NCBI RefSeq assembly: GCF_000764305.2 | Contig: NW_025934661.1 | Location: forward strand, 127,329-191,328 | Source: Hyalella azteca | Taxonomy: Eukaryota > Arthropoda > Malacostraca > Amphipoda > Hyalellidae | Direction: 5' to 3' | Length of the DNA: 64,000 nucleotides | Shown: piece after piece, positions 50,001 to 61,669 of the stretch | Layout of the letters: each line of letters opens with the position of its first letter | How positions within the stretch are numbered: position 1 is the first letter of the stretch | Program-made: the position numbers and the translations under genes | The notes under the pieces: model-generated | Databases searched by the model: none | Seen by the model: only the letters and a program-made list of their open reading frames with translations | What the model was told of the DNA's origin: nothing

Positions 50001-53000
50001 AAGTGTTTCGTTTCTGACATCATGAACAATTCCTTCGTAAGGCCAAGATGGCTGCTGATCACTAGGCAGCCTCACGAAAACCGAGTCTCCTGCTAGGATT
50101 GCTGGATGCTTTTCTGCCACCCCAGGCACATGCAGAGTAGCCATGAGCTCGCCATGCTCGTCTTCGTTCACTTCGATATCAACTCCATCCAGATGGTAAT
50201 ACTGGAGATTGACTTCCCTTTCAATTTCATCAATCCACAGCATTGTTTTAAACCATTTGTCGTAGTTTTTTTCCGAGAGGCCCTCTTGCTCTAATTTCAT
50301 GAGACGTTTCAATTCGTTCCAGGCTGAGCTCGACGAAACTTGTTCGTTGCTTTTCAATTTGTTTCCGGATGATTTTTTCGACAGAACTTGTTCATTGCGC
50401 TCCAATTTATTCCATGATGATTTCTTCGACAAAACATGTTCATAGAAATTTTCTACCACCAATTCACGCAGATTCTCGGGATACCGAAACAAGTATTTGA
50501 ATTTTGCTGAAGGGTCTCGACCTTTCAATGTTTTTCCTGGTGAATATTGTGAGGGTATTCGAGGTGCTTTCCGTCTTCTCTCGATCTAAATAAAGTAAAT
50601 TAAACATTTTATCGCTGTGAGCTAAATCTATGCCTGATCAATTTCACATAACTCCTTAAGTAGTTTGAAAACTCAAACAACACACAGTACCAGATATATG
50701 ATATATAATTTAATATATGTAGCTTTCCGGTTCAACGAATAATTTTAAAATCATTTCTTACACACTGTAATTTGAATTCATTCAAATGTCAGGCAATCCG
50801 AAAAATTTCATTCGAGTGAAGTAAGTCGATAATAAGCAAGAGGTTATAGAGGTTATATATATCTCTGGAATACTATTATTATCTTAGTATAAAACTCCGC
50901 AATTAAATGTCATAATATGAGTTTTTCAAATAAACACATTTCTTCATTTTAGTTGTTCAATTATCTACCAATTTGGCTACAAAGAAAATCAAGAGATGAA
51001 ATGAGGAATTGACGAGGAAAAATCTTAAGATATGACTGAAATAATAGAAAAGCAGTCATGATGGGCCGATAATGCGTTAAACTTCATATGAAGAGACATC
51101 GGTCACGCACCTTCGACTCTTCATTGTTTTTAAATGCTTCACCGGGAACTTTGGGGACGTCCTGGGTCATATAGTTGATGCACTGTAAGAAATTAAATCT
51201 CTCACATATTAAAAATGTGGAGTAGGTTTAAAAGTACATAAACGAAACTTTGTTCGGAATGTCACAGGAACAGTACCGCCGCTTAAATTTACGAGCATTG
51301 TGAGCATTAAAATATGGGCGGACGCGTTGCATGGGTGCGGCGCGTGAGAAACATTGTTGAAAACCGGCCAAATTTGTGCGACATGGTTCATCACCCGGTC
51401 TACAAAACTCCTATGTCTTCACATCCTTTTATCACGGTCACGGTACAACAGACGGCATTTTAAAAAAATTTTCCCTCCTATACATTCTAGAAAAGAAACT
51501 TTCGTTACAACCAATTAAACGAAGAAACGTGAAGACTAAAATGTTACGAATAACTGCCAACCAAATATCGTGGTGTGCGAATGGAGCAGTATATCAATGC
51601 AATACCATCGAAAAACATTACAAAAACATTACAACGAATGTTAGAAAATGAACATTACAAAAGCTGAAATAAGTTCCTTCACTAAATATGTTTGGCATTT
51701 ATTAATTCTGCACAATAATTGTGCGTTGAAAAATATTCTCACCAGTAAAAACATTTGATGCTCGATTTTCCCATCTTTGCCCTTGCAAAGGAACTGCAGA
51801 AACACTGGCACTTCATAACAACCTTTGCCAGGATGAAGAGCAGAAAATTTGATGCAGTGTTCAGCACCTGTTAACGAGAACTTCTTCGTCATTATCAATC
51901 TGACCATCGTCACTATGAGACCCACAGGACGAATAGAATTATTGCTGTTTTGGAGCCACTATAGGAAAGAGTGATAACCGGTGGTGGCACGGTGGCCAGA
52001 ATGAGGAAGGGGAAATAAAATTGACTGTAGGAGACGAAAAAATCGCTTAGCGAAGGATTGGGTTTGTAGTGGGTATATGAGGTTTGATTGGGTTTGTGGG
52101 TAAATAGATCTAAGAATAAATTTCGTCTTTGATGATGAAAAGCGGAAAATTACTCATTGTTCAGGGTGCCACATCTTTTTGTCCGTCAAACTGTCAATTT
52201 GGATCTCTTGGGTCTTTCTCAACTAGCCATGGAGCCATGGAGCGGCCTATATGTGGCATCCCGATTTTTGTTGCTACACAGATTTGTGATTAAGAGAATA
52301 TCAGTTAAATAACAAAGAAAAATACTGGTTGAAGGCAAAAGGCTGTTGAAGTTGTGTCCGCCGCACTTATATAGCCAATGTGGTAAATACTTCTTTCGAA
52401 ATTACCTCACAAGATATTTATGGTCACTAGCTTAACTTAACTTGTCACTTATCTTGTTATCAGCCTTCGTTTTTCAACATTGGCACGCAATTCTCGGTTT
52501 TTATTCGTTCATAACTAAATTTTGATCTGAAAAATCTATGATAATGAGTCTGACCGAATAATTTTAGTGACTTGATTTGTTGAGAAATTACTGTAAATCA
52601 AATTCAAGTAGACAAAAATACACAACGTTCCATTCTTGATAAAAATAGAACAAAAACGTACAAAATTTCCCTTCATATTAACTTTTAATGTACAAACTTA
52701 GTGCAAATTATTGACTGTTGACGTGCACATATTCAGCAGATACAGAAATTTAATACAGAAATACAGAAATTTCGAACAGCGAGAACAGAAGGTGGTTAAC
52801 GTTACTTAAGGTTCATTCCCGTGACGAAAATAAGCAGACTACAAGCATCTTCATTCCTTTGAGCTCAATAGGAAACTTACATTTTAACAATTTATAAATA
52901 TTGAGGCCAATAATTTCAAATGGGTTTGAAAAAGTTCCAGGGTATCCAATAAGAACTGCATTGAGAGTAGTTAAATGGATTTTCAAAAAGAGGATGGTTT

Positions 53001-54036
53001 CTCTTTCCCATCGAAGAGAAAGAGAAACTAATTGAACTGAATATTTACGGCAACAGGTTAAACCAAACACTAAGTCAGTACCTTTTTTTAGTACTCTCGC
53101 ATTCTGAGAAGAACAGAGTCCATGTTTGTCTTCCAAAATTATGTTGCTGCAGTCGTACAACTTTTCGAAGAGTTGAAGCGTCAGGTCACCATGATAGGTG
53201 TTTTTTATGTTGATCTTGACAGGTCCCGGAGGAGCTGCAAAAGAACATGTTAATAGGAAACTGCATTATAGCTTTAATTTGGTAATGGATTGTCGGGGCT
53301 TTCGTTCGATATCGTACGTGGTTCTTAGGCAGAAATTTTTGAATAAATCCCGCAGGCATGCCTAAATTTCATCAAAATTCGCAGTGTTTCATAGCTTTTT
53401 ACTCAACGGCACTCGAAGACCGACTGCGCAGCGCCATGTCTGCTAGAGACTTAAGACGTGAACGGCCCAATCAGGGGCCATACTTTCAAAACTCGCTAAG
53501 TGAACGTAAGTATTTACGCTCTATTTTCTTATTTATGATTGGTGGATTTTGCTTGAAAGGCCGTCAATGATTGGCTGATGAACTTACGATCTCTGAACTT
53601 TTTTTGAAATTATAGGCCCAGGTTTGCAAGAACCAGCGCTAGCTAGATCGGCACTGGCTCCGGGTGCTTTCGCAAGATTTTCAGACTCTCGTGGCGAAAC
53701 TTCATTCATGACTTAGAGTTTGTGATTGAAATATAATTGACATGCTTGCTAGAAGAAATTACATCTCCCCCCGGAATATTATGATACAAGTTAAGAATTG
53801 TTTCGAAAAAGTAAGTTTATTTGCTGGCTTCCACCACACCACCAGCTCACCGTCGCCGACTACAATAAGAATTTTTTCCGCAGTTTGCGCCGTCTCGGGT
53901 TCCACAGTGACTTTGATTGCTGTCTTCTGGCGCACCCACTCCTTTCTGGGAACAGAAGAAATAAATAACAAAAATATATATTTTTAGCGCATTTTCTCAT
54001 TTGTGGAAAAAAAGGCTCCATTGTGCTCGTCATGTC

Positions 54037-54067
<31 letters not shown>

Positions 54068-54898
54068 GACTTCACGTTTTCGTCGACGAGAAAATGCGCT
54101 CTCTATCACTCACTGCAGTGAGTACTGAGTTATATATTTTTAGATAATTACTATATTTAAATTACCCTCAAATATGGATATTGATTACTTTACTAGAGTG
54201 AAATACGAGCAGCGTTCAGATAATCTCTCTTTATTTCAGTTTCGGCTTTTTTAAAATGAATTCAAATTGAACTATTATGATAACAAACTAAAAATTTATT
54301 AGCAATGAATTTTCTCACTTGTATTTAGTGTAATTAGCCTGCATTTTTCGCTTCCTGTGTTGAAGTGACTGCTCGTGTTGCTCCTTAGCAATCATTGATA
54401 CGAAATTCCATTCCTGTGTGAAAATAAAACTCATTAAATGTTACCTATGCTCAAAATTATGTACTTAAGTCTTCTTTCGTAAAAAAGTGATTTAAGCTTG
54501 TAACAAACTCATACCAAAATAAAATTAACTTCTAAACTGAAGTCCAGTTTGGAAAGACCTCGGAATTCGACAAGGTTTAAAATTTCACATCAAGGTAATA
54601 TCCCGATACGATTGGTGTTGCCGATATGGGCAGGAAAGTCTTTATTTCTTTCCGAATATCATGTTCGAGGCGCTTCTACAATAAAAAAACACACTCACAA
54701 AAATTTCCACGTTGGCAAATAAATGTATAAATTCAATATGATTTACATAAAAATCTCCATAGATACTATTATTGGATTGAGTTGTTTAATTCACTATTAA
54801 AATACTGTAAATAACCCGTGTCTTCTCAAGAATTAATTCTTCTCACCCGGCATAATGCGCATTGAAGCTTGCTTCTCTCCTCCCGATTTGTGGAATTC
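44079..54898 (-). CDS. MOV10: MOV10/Armitage-family SF1 RNA helicase, copy 1
   Basis: Twelve coding exons in consistent phase: 54847-54898, 54319-54413, 53851-53945, 53082-53234, 51743-51867, 51111-51182, 49843-50585, 47888-48941, 46606-46869, 45486-45562, 44751-44869 and 44079-44170. They give about 980 residues; human MOV10 has about 1003. Numbering from the inferred Met: Cys2His2 finger C14, C17, H31, H37; a beta-rich N-terminal region; helicase motif I GPPGTGKT (490-497), II DECG (613-616, usually DEAG), III GDPLQLGP (638-645), IV NYRSH (695-699), V EAFQGDE (819-825) and VI RFNVAITRA (886-894). MOV10-family proteins are 5'-3' RNA helicases of RNA granules and small-RNA silencing; Armitage serves the piRNA pathway. 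Oddities are a triplicated linker and a 27-residue expansion between motifs V and VI. The last exon is inferred from splice sites and phase only. Whether it is the MOV10 or the MOV10L1/Armitage orthologue is undecided. Confidence 0.93.
47160..47300 (-). repeat. Family P palindromic element, single copy in MOV10 intron
   Basis: Inverse orientation to the 25.2-kb trimer. It begins with ACTCACTGCAGTGAGT, then AGAGCGCATTTTCTC, a (GGAC)n run and CATGACGAGCACAATAGCGC, and ends GAGAAAATGCGCT. It lies in the intron between the exons at 46869 and 47888. Confidence 0.85.
47598..47745 (-). repeat. Family P palindromic element, second intronic copy
   Basis: Same orientation as the preceding copy and in the same intron, about 440 bases away. 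The (GGAC)n run is expanded with GACA variants. The terminal AGCGCATTTTCTC at its far end has decayed to CAAATGCGATAAAAT. Confidence 0.85.
49108..49786. mobile_element. hAT-like non-autonomous element in MOV10 intron
   Basis: The left end CAGTGGTTCCCAAACTTTTT is the classic hAT terminus. The right end, read inversely, starts CAGTG. The ends are flanked by 8-base direct repeats CACTAGTG (49100-49107) and CACTAGAG (49787-49794), which match at seven positions; hAT elements make 8-base duplications. A run of 14 C occurs at about 49171-49184. No transposase frame remains. It sits in the intron upstream of the helicase-core exon. Confidence 0.75.
53982..54137 (+). repeat. Family P palindromic element, third intronic copy
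   Basis: Opposite orientation to the gene. AGCGCATTTTCTC, then a (GTCC/GTCT)n run, TTTTCGTCGACGAGAAAATGCGCT, and CACTCACTGCAGTGAG followed by TACTGAGTTATAT. The internal AAAATGCGCTA of other copies is mutated here (AAAAAGGCTCCA). It lies in the intron between 53945 and 54319, about 35 bases upstream of the 53945 acceptor. Confidence 0.85.
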
Positions 54899-55786
54899 CT
54901 GGATTGAAAAAATACATTTATAATTACACGAATTTCAATTATTTATCCTAATTCTGGAATGTTTTTTGAAATAATATTCTCTGCAAAGTTCGTGACGTCC
55001 AAGTTTCATGTCATCAGAATTAAGTCAACTGTACATTAAGCTAACTAAAATGAATATATTTTCTTCAGATGCGTATTGCAGATGATATTAAAGCTTTTCA
55101 TAATTTTTATCCTAATAAGCTTTCATAGAGTAACCCCAGTATTACGGAGTTCATTACCTATCATTTGTAGTAAAATAAATTCACGTTGGGATATTAGCAT
55201 TTTTTCGTTAAAAATTTTCAATAATTTTTTAATATGATCCTTCATTCGTGGATAATGTAATAACGCTGACTTTCCTCGCTACTACAACTAAAAGCTCAGG
55301 AAATACGGTTCGAGATCGAATTGATCCAATAAATTGTTTTAAGATCATTAAATTATCTGGCCAAAAGAACAGGCACTTAAGTGAATAGTGCCACTACGTC
55401 TAATTAAGTTATATAGTGCTTTCATTCAATATATCCACTTTATACATCTTCTCCTGAAACTCGATACTAGTGAATTTTTATTCACAGAACTGATTATTAA
55501 CTTTTCCTCTAATGAGAACTTAACATAAACGAGAAATGAATTACTTGAATGATGGGCGAAAATTCATGATTACAAAAAGCTAGAAACAGATAAATAATTA
55601 ACAACTATCTATAAGAATTCATGGGTTGGCCCTTTGAAGCACGATTCGTATAATAAACATACCTATACAAATGTTTGCACTTTTAGACATAGTCATCAAT
55701 AGAGGGTTGCAAAAAATAATGAATCCACACAGGCTAAACCGGTTCATGAATATTGAATTCACACAGGCTAAACCGGGTAAACTCAC

Positions 55787-55822
55787 ATGATTGCTCGAAG
55801 CTTTACAAACACCCCAGTCGGC
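55787..55822 (-). CDS. Possible first exon of MOV10 copy 1
   Basis: A segment ends CAATCAT|GTGAGT in the phase needed to join the 54898 exon. Joining would create ATG across the junction (AT|G), followed by Asn-Ser-Thr. A CCTCACAG acceptor-like site bounds it at 55823, but transcription could also begin above it, since ACAGTGTCAGTGCC near 55900 resembles an arthropod initiator. No in-frame ATG lies further into the gene before the zinc finger, which favours this start. Evidence is only splice-site and phase logic. Confidence 0.4.
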
Positions 55823-58800
55823 CTGTGAGGTATGCGTTGATAATTCTCTTGATGATAAGATGATGTTTCAACTTTAGCAAGATCGCTAGCGTTAGGCTGT
55901 GGGCACTGACACTGTTCGAATGCCAATGCTCAGCAAAGTCAATCGGCGCGCATCGCTATAGTGACCGCAGTCAAACAGGTCCCAGTCAATAATGCATCTA
56001 ACTCCACAAATCAGACGTGATGGCTAGTCTATAATAAAGTAACGCATAAATTTTGTACTGTTCAAACTTTTTATCAATTCGCTACTTCAAACGAGAGTTT
56101 GAAACGTGAGTTTGAAGATTTTTACTCCCACCTTCCCTTCTTCTCTCTCTATATTGATTGATTTTAAGCATCAAATACAAATTATTGTCCCGTATAATTT
56201 CATGACGTCACAAAATATTAAATAGCAAAATGAAAAATAACAACCAAACCAGTACAATTGCATTTATTTGCAGTCAGTGAATAGAACACCAAAAAAACAC
56301 CGAAAAGCATTTTTCCGCACAATTGAAAAATCAGGCTTAGCAGCACTGTTGCTAACAATTTTAGATGTAATGTAATATTTTTTGCCTCTCAGAATCCTTC
56401 AGTGGCTTTAGCATGAAAATTTTTTCTTCTCCATGAAAACGTCCCAGTCTATGTAAACAGCATCTCTTGCTTCTTCATTCTCTAGTGAATCTAAGGAAGA
56501 CTGGATCACGAGGACATATTGGATACGATATTGGTTTAACCAACACGCCTGAAGCCAGTTGTCGTGAAGTTTCTATAGGGTAGTCTTCATATGTACATAT
56601 TATTCGGTACCGTGGTGGATGCCAGTAAGTTACTGTGATCGAAAAGTATTGACTATCAGCAGAACTGGCTCGACTCTTGCAATGTTAACTGCTATTCTCA
56701 TTCGCTGTAAGTATCCAGCAATTTACCGCTTTACGTGTGACATTTCATGTATTAATATATCCAGTTATTTCGTTCTTTGTATTTTCTATAGAAGTGTTAT
56801 CTTGTTTCAGAATATTGCGTTCTTGTGGATTAAAGCTCTTTATGAGTCGCTTCGAATTTACACCAGTTCTGAAATCAACACCAGTTCTGAAATCAAAATT
56901 GAAGAAAATGAATCAATCATGATTGAAATTAACAGATTGTAAGGTAGGAACCTGGCCTCTAAACCAGAATTCTGTAAAACTAATGTAAGATTGTTTTAAA
57001 CACTAATGATACACACAAGAAAAGGCCACAACTGGGGGATTGCTGTATGTAGTAGGAAATGTGTGGCAATAAGAAGAAGAGAGAAAAAGAAAAAATGTAG
57101 AAAAAAGTATAGCGGCTGATCTTGTTTAAGTTCCGGAAGATCTCCACCATCACTGTATGCACGCCGCCGGTGTTTGGATGTTACTGTTCTTGGTGGTCTG
57201 TCTTATCGGATGGCGAGCTTCAGAGTCGCATCGCTGTGGTGATTCCTTGACACGTACTGCAAGTTCATCAAGGTCACATATCAGGCAGAGAGAAAGGTTT
57301 CAAACCTGCTCTTTATCAAATACCGCCTAAACGAAGAATAGCCCAAACAATGGAAGCAAGAGGAACCAACGATCAAAGTTAGCATGAAGGATGAGTCCAG
57401 GATGAAGGACTGTCTGCAAGATCTAGCGATCATTAAGGAATATCAACCTTGTTTAAACGGTTACGTCGAAATGATGCTAATCATTCTCCCAAAGTAACAA
57501 AAAACTACGACGGAGGAGATTAGATACTCATCAGTTTTCGATATGATATGAGCTATCTATGGTGAAAGCTTATCTAAACTTTGCACTACCGGACATGCAA
57601 CATAGTCTGCTTAATGTATAGACAGGAAAACAAAATTTAAATATAATAACATCGCTGTGGAGATGAAGTGCTAATGATAATGAAAGAAATTAGTAAAAGA
57701 ATACAATAGAAAGAATGTTGAACTATTCGGAGTGCGGTACTAACTATAACTATACGTTACTTGTTGAACTATACGGAGTGCGTCTTGCTTTTTTTTATTT
57801 CTGTTATAGGGAAGTTCAAGGGTTGTGCTTTCAAAATTCGCTTGAATACACCTAACGGCCGATTTATCGTCGGTAATTGGTGGGTTTTACTGAAAAGACG
57901 TCGTTGATTGACTGACGGAGTTACGACTACGTAACGATTTTTAATGAAACGGCACCTAAATTTGCACTGGCTCACTTTTCAGCGGTCATTGCGGGGACGT
58001 TTGCAGTGCTGCCTGCTACCGAACCCATGCCCGGCTACGGGAGCGAAATCTAAGGCTTCTGAAGAGAATTCATGTATGCATGCAATGTTTCTGCAATATA
58101 TTCATGAACTCAACCAAAAAAATTAATATTATAAAGGATGAGTCAGAATAACTTCCTTCGATCGGGAGGTTAAAAAAAGCTAAACTATCGCAGATTTCGG
58201 TAAAAAAAATATATATTCCCATCAGATAACCTCATCAGTAATCATGTTTACAAAATCCGCTTGGCAGCTGTAAAGTGAAAGCGATAGAATACAAATCTGG
58301 AATTCACGCAGTTTTATGGATTTTGCCTTTTAGGCAAATTATGCCTTAACAGCGAGCTTACGGTGCTCCGCATCCACTGCACGAACATGACTGCGGGTTG
58401 GAAAAAAAGCAGAAAACCCAAATTCTGAAATCAATCCCCTTTCAGCTACTTACCTCCGCCTCAATCTTTTTCTGTTATATTTTTTATAAATATTGTATAT
58501 ATTTATTTTTCATCCAGTTTTTGTGATGGATCCACCCTGCACATTTATACTACTTTCGTTGATTTTGTGAGTAGTTTCCCAAAAAATCAAATCAAAATTC
58601 AGTAAGATGTGCTAGGATATCTCACGTAATTTCATATATTGAGAAAAGGAAAATTTTCTCAAGACCACCAATGGTTAATATTCATATTTATTTGCATATC
58701 ACGCTATTTGCTTCCAAATTCATTATTTACTTGTTTTTGCGTAAGGCTCATTTCCATATACTTTTTAGAGTAACTTACTTGAACCCTCGTTGCTTGAAGA

Positions 58801-61669
58801 CAAATTAAATCTCGTTATAATGAAAATCTAATTGTATGAACGGTTAAGCGCACATTTGAATGTATGTGGCCAAAACATATTCATAAACTTTCAATTCTAC
58901 TTTCGATCAGAGGCAATGCATAACGATGCATTTTCACCTGAAAACCTTTAATATCTTGATAGAATATGTAAACATTTGTACCAACGATAATACCTCGAAC
59001 TGTTCAGGTTTGTATACATGCATTACCCTCTCTAAAACTACTAATAGTGCATGTCAAAGTTGCTGAATTAATTTTTAGGGACCACAGAGCCACTTGACAC
59101 TATTGTTCTTGTTATCTTTCAACCTTTTTTCAATCAATGCCTTCAATCTTTTAAATTGGATACTGAACACCAACCTAGGATTTATCCGAAAAATTACGTT
59201 TTCTCATGTTTATTGAGGTGCCCGTGTTAGCTAGATTATATTATTTTAGTAGATAATTATCGGTAAATAATATATATATTGTAAATATTGATGACCCTAC
59301 ATCCGTCCTGTTATCTTATCGAAATTAATATATTTTTACAACATCTTGCTATAAACTTATAATCGTAATGTGATAACTCTGACCCGTTAGAACATCTGCA
59401 GCTCCTGGTTGTATGATTCAATTTGACTACGGTTTCTAATTCAAATTCTGGATGAAAAAAGCTTCATATGTTATATGTTATAAAAATACCATAATTCTCC
59501 ATGAATTATTACCGTTAAAACCATCCAATAGAATTCTCATGAATATTCTTGCGTCAAGTTCTACCCCATTTATAATTCCTGTCATAAAGAAACGAATTAT
59601 TCTTTCAAATCTTCGTTTGGATCGTGGTCTTCCAAATTTCTTAGACGAGCTGGGCATCAGTCGCGAGACAATAATTTATTCATAGATACAATTTAACGTG
59701 TATTGAAACTATGTAAACAAATTGTCTTGAAAGTGTATTTCTAGAAAAAATAAAACATTGCAAGCAATAAATAATTGTATTGTAATTATATTCATACATT
59801 TTAAACAATAACTAATTGAAAAGTAAATATAAATACGTATTGTAAAAAAATGATTGTAAATTAACTATAAATACATCTGGAAATAAATTAATACATAAAT
59901 AAATAGTATATTGCAAATAAAATAAATCGTATTGGAAAAAATTTTACAATACAGTTTTATGGGTTGGATCGAAGTCGACAGGAAGTAATTCGGCTCTATT
60001 CAATGACTTGCATTATTGTTGTATGTTGGAACAGTCGCTAATTCCGGTTTTTCGACGTACTGCAAAAACGTAAACTGGCTTCCGACTTCAAACTAAATTT
60101 TGAAACTTCCCCCATATGACGAGAATAGGCTAGACTTTATTTTCTCTCTCCATTTCGAACAAATGTGGTCAGAAAATTATCTTCTTTCTTTGCAAAAGAT
60201 GGGGAAATACGGGTTTAGCCCTGACTGCATGAATAAAATTAATAAAATTATTATATATTTAAATAAATAATTAAAAATATTTTTTAATAATAAATAAATA
60301 AATTTTTAATCATTTCTTAATAATTAATTATAAATAATTTTTTTAACAATAATTAAATAAAAAATTATGATATAATATAATTAAATAAAATTATATCCTG
60401 ACATGTTTAACCCGTCTGCTTTTTTGTCTTTATTAGGTTGTAGAAGATATTGCATGCAGGTGACCATAGTTGTTAAAAGATTTGGAGTGAAGAATGAAAA
60501 CTGGAACGTACTTAGGTGCACTGTTTCATTGGTGTAACGTCAGTGGACGACACTGGGCCCTTCTATTCACTTATTAGCTTACTTCTGGTTGGGACAATTA
60601 AATGGACCGCTTCCGTCTTGTGAGACCGAATCGACACTTCTTCGGACCCGCGTGCGAACTCGCCTGTGGACTCAAACGCAAAACCTAACCACACGCTCAA
60701 CTTAACCACTCATAACTCCTTCAATAATGAACGGATTTACTTGAATTTTGGAATATGAGTATCTATTGTCAGTACACTGCGATAGGAATTATTACAGATT
60801 TTTATATTACTTTGTTTACAATTAAAACGAATAAACATATTTTTAAAGCAACTTAACCACTCATAAGTCCTTGACCAAATTTGTGGAATCTACGTAATTG
60901 GAAGAAGGTATCCATGTAGAGCCAGGCATGGTAGTCCCATCGTCGGTCATGTCACAGCTATCAGAATAATAAAGGGAACAATAGTGTTAGTAATAATAGT
61001 ATTAGTTGTAGTAGTAATTTTGGTATAATTAGCAACAGTAAAGGATGTAAATGGAACAACCGCGCCTGCGCTAAAGTCTATATGGCTGATGCCAATTGAG
61101 AGTTCTGGGTGGGGGTGACCCAGAAATGATCAAGTGAATAATATAAAATAGGCAATTGCTAACTCAAGTGAAAACTTGGATAGTTAAATTTCATGTTATG
61201 CAACTAAAATGGTCTGAAAAATCTCATTTTCAGATAAATAATCACTTTGATCTACAGATTTTACATCAAAACACGACTAGTACGGCAAATAGTATCGACT
61301 GATGTAAGTGAGACAAAGGCGGCAAGGCCACAGTCCACAGATGATAGTGAGAGATGCGCTGATGAAATCTAGACTGTAGCAGGTGACAGTGAGAATAAGA
61401 TTGCAGATGATGGTAGATAGAAGATGGCGGGTTAATTTTCGCAGTAATATGACGGATTCTAGTGAAGGTAAATGCTACTGCACTACTTCATATTCTGGTT
61501 ACTTCATCTTAGAGAACAGCATCAAATGTGGTAAAAGAAAATGCAGTAAGAACTGAGAAAAGAACAGATTATTCCTTGGAAAGAAAAAGTAGAGCTACCC
61601 TTAAGGGTGGTTTAAAGAAATTGACAATTTCTAGTTGTTCACAAAAATAAATTGCGATTGGATACTCAC
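55823..61669. other. Intergenic between the two MOV10 copies
   Basis: No gene recognised. About 55729-55790 (partly in the candidate first exon) carries a doubled CACACAGGCTAAACCGG. At about 59285-59302 a solitary AAATATTGATGACCCT matches the end of the 40.04-kb mariner family. About 60230-60395 is almost pure A/T. 60618-60800 is an inverted copy of the 37.4-kb repeat. At 60947-60957 there is a weak candidate for the last exon of copy 2 (GATAG|CT..TGA). Confidence 0.45.

Noticed and set aside
56619..56942. 107-codon plus-strand ORF with a GTAAGT donor-like site inside
   Set aside because: No recognisable domain, no convincing acceptor or partner exon, and an AT-rich composition like its surroundings.
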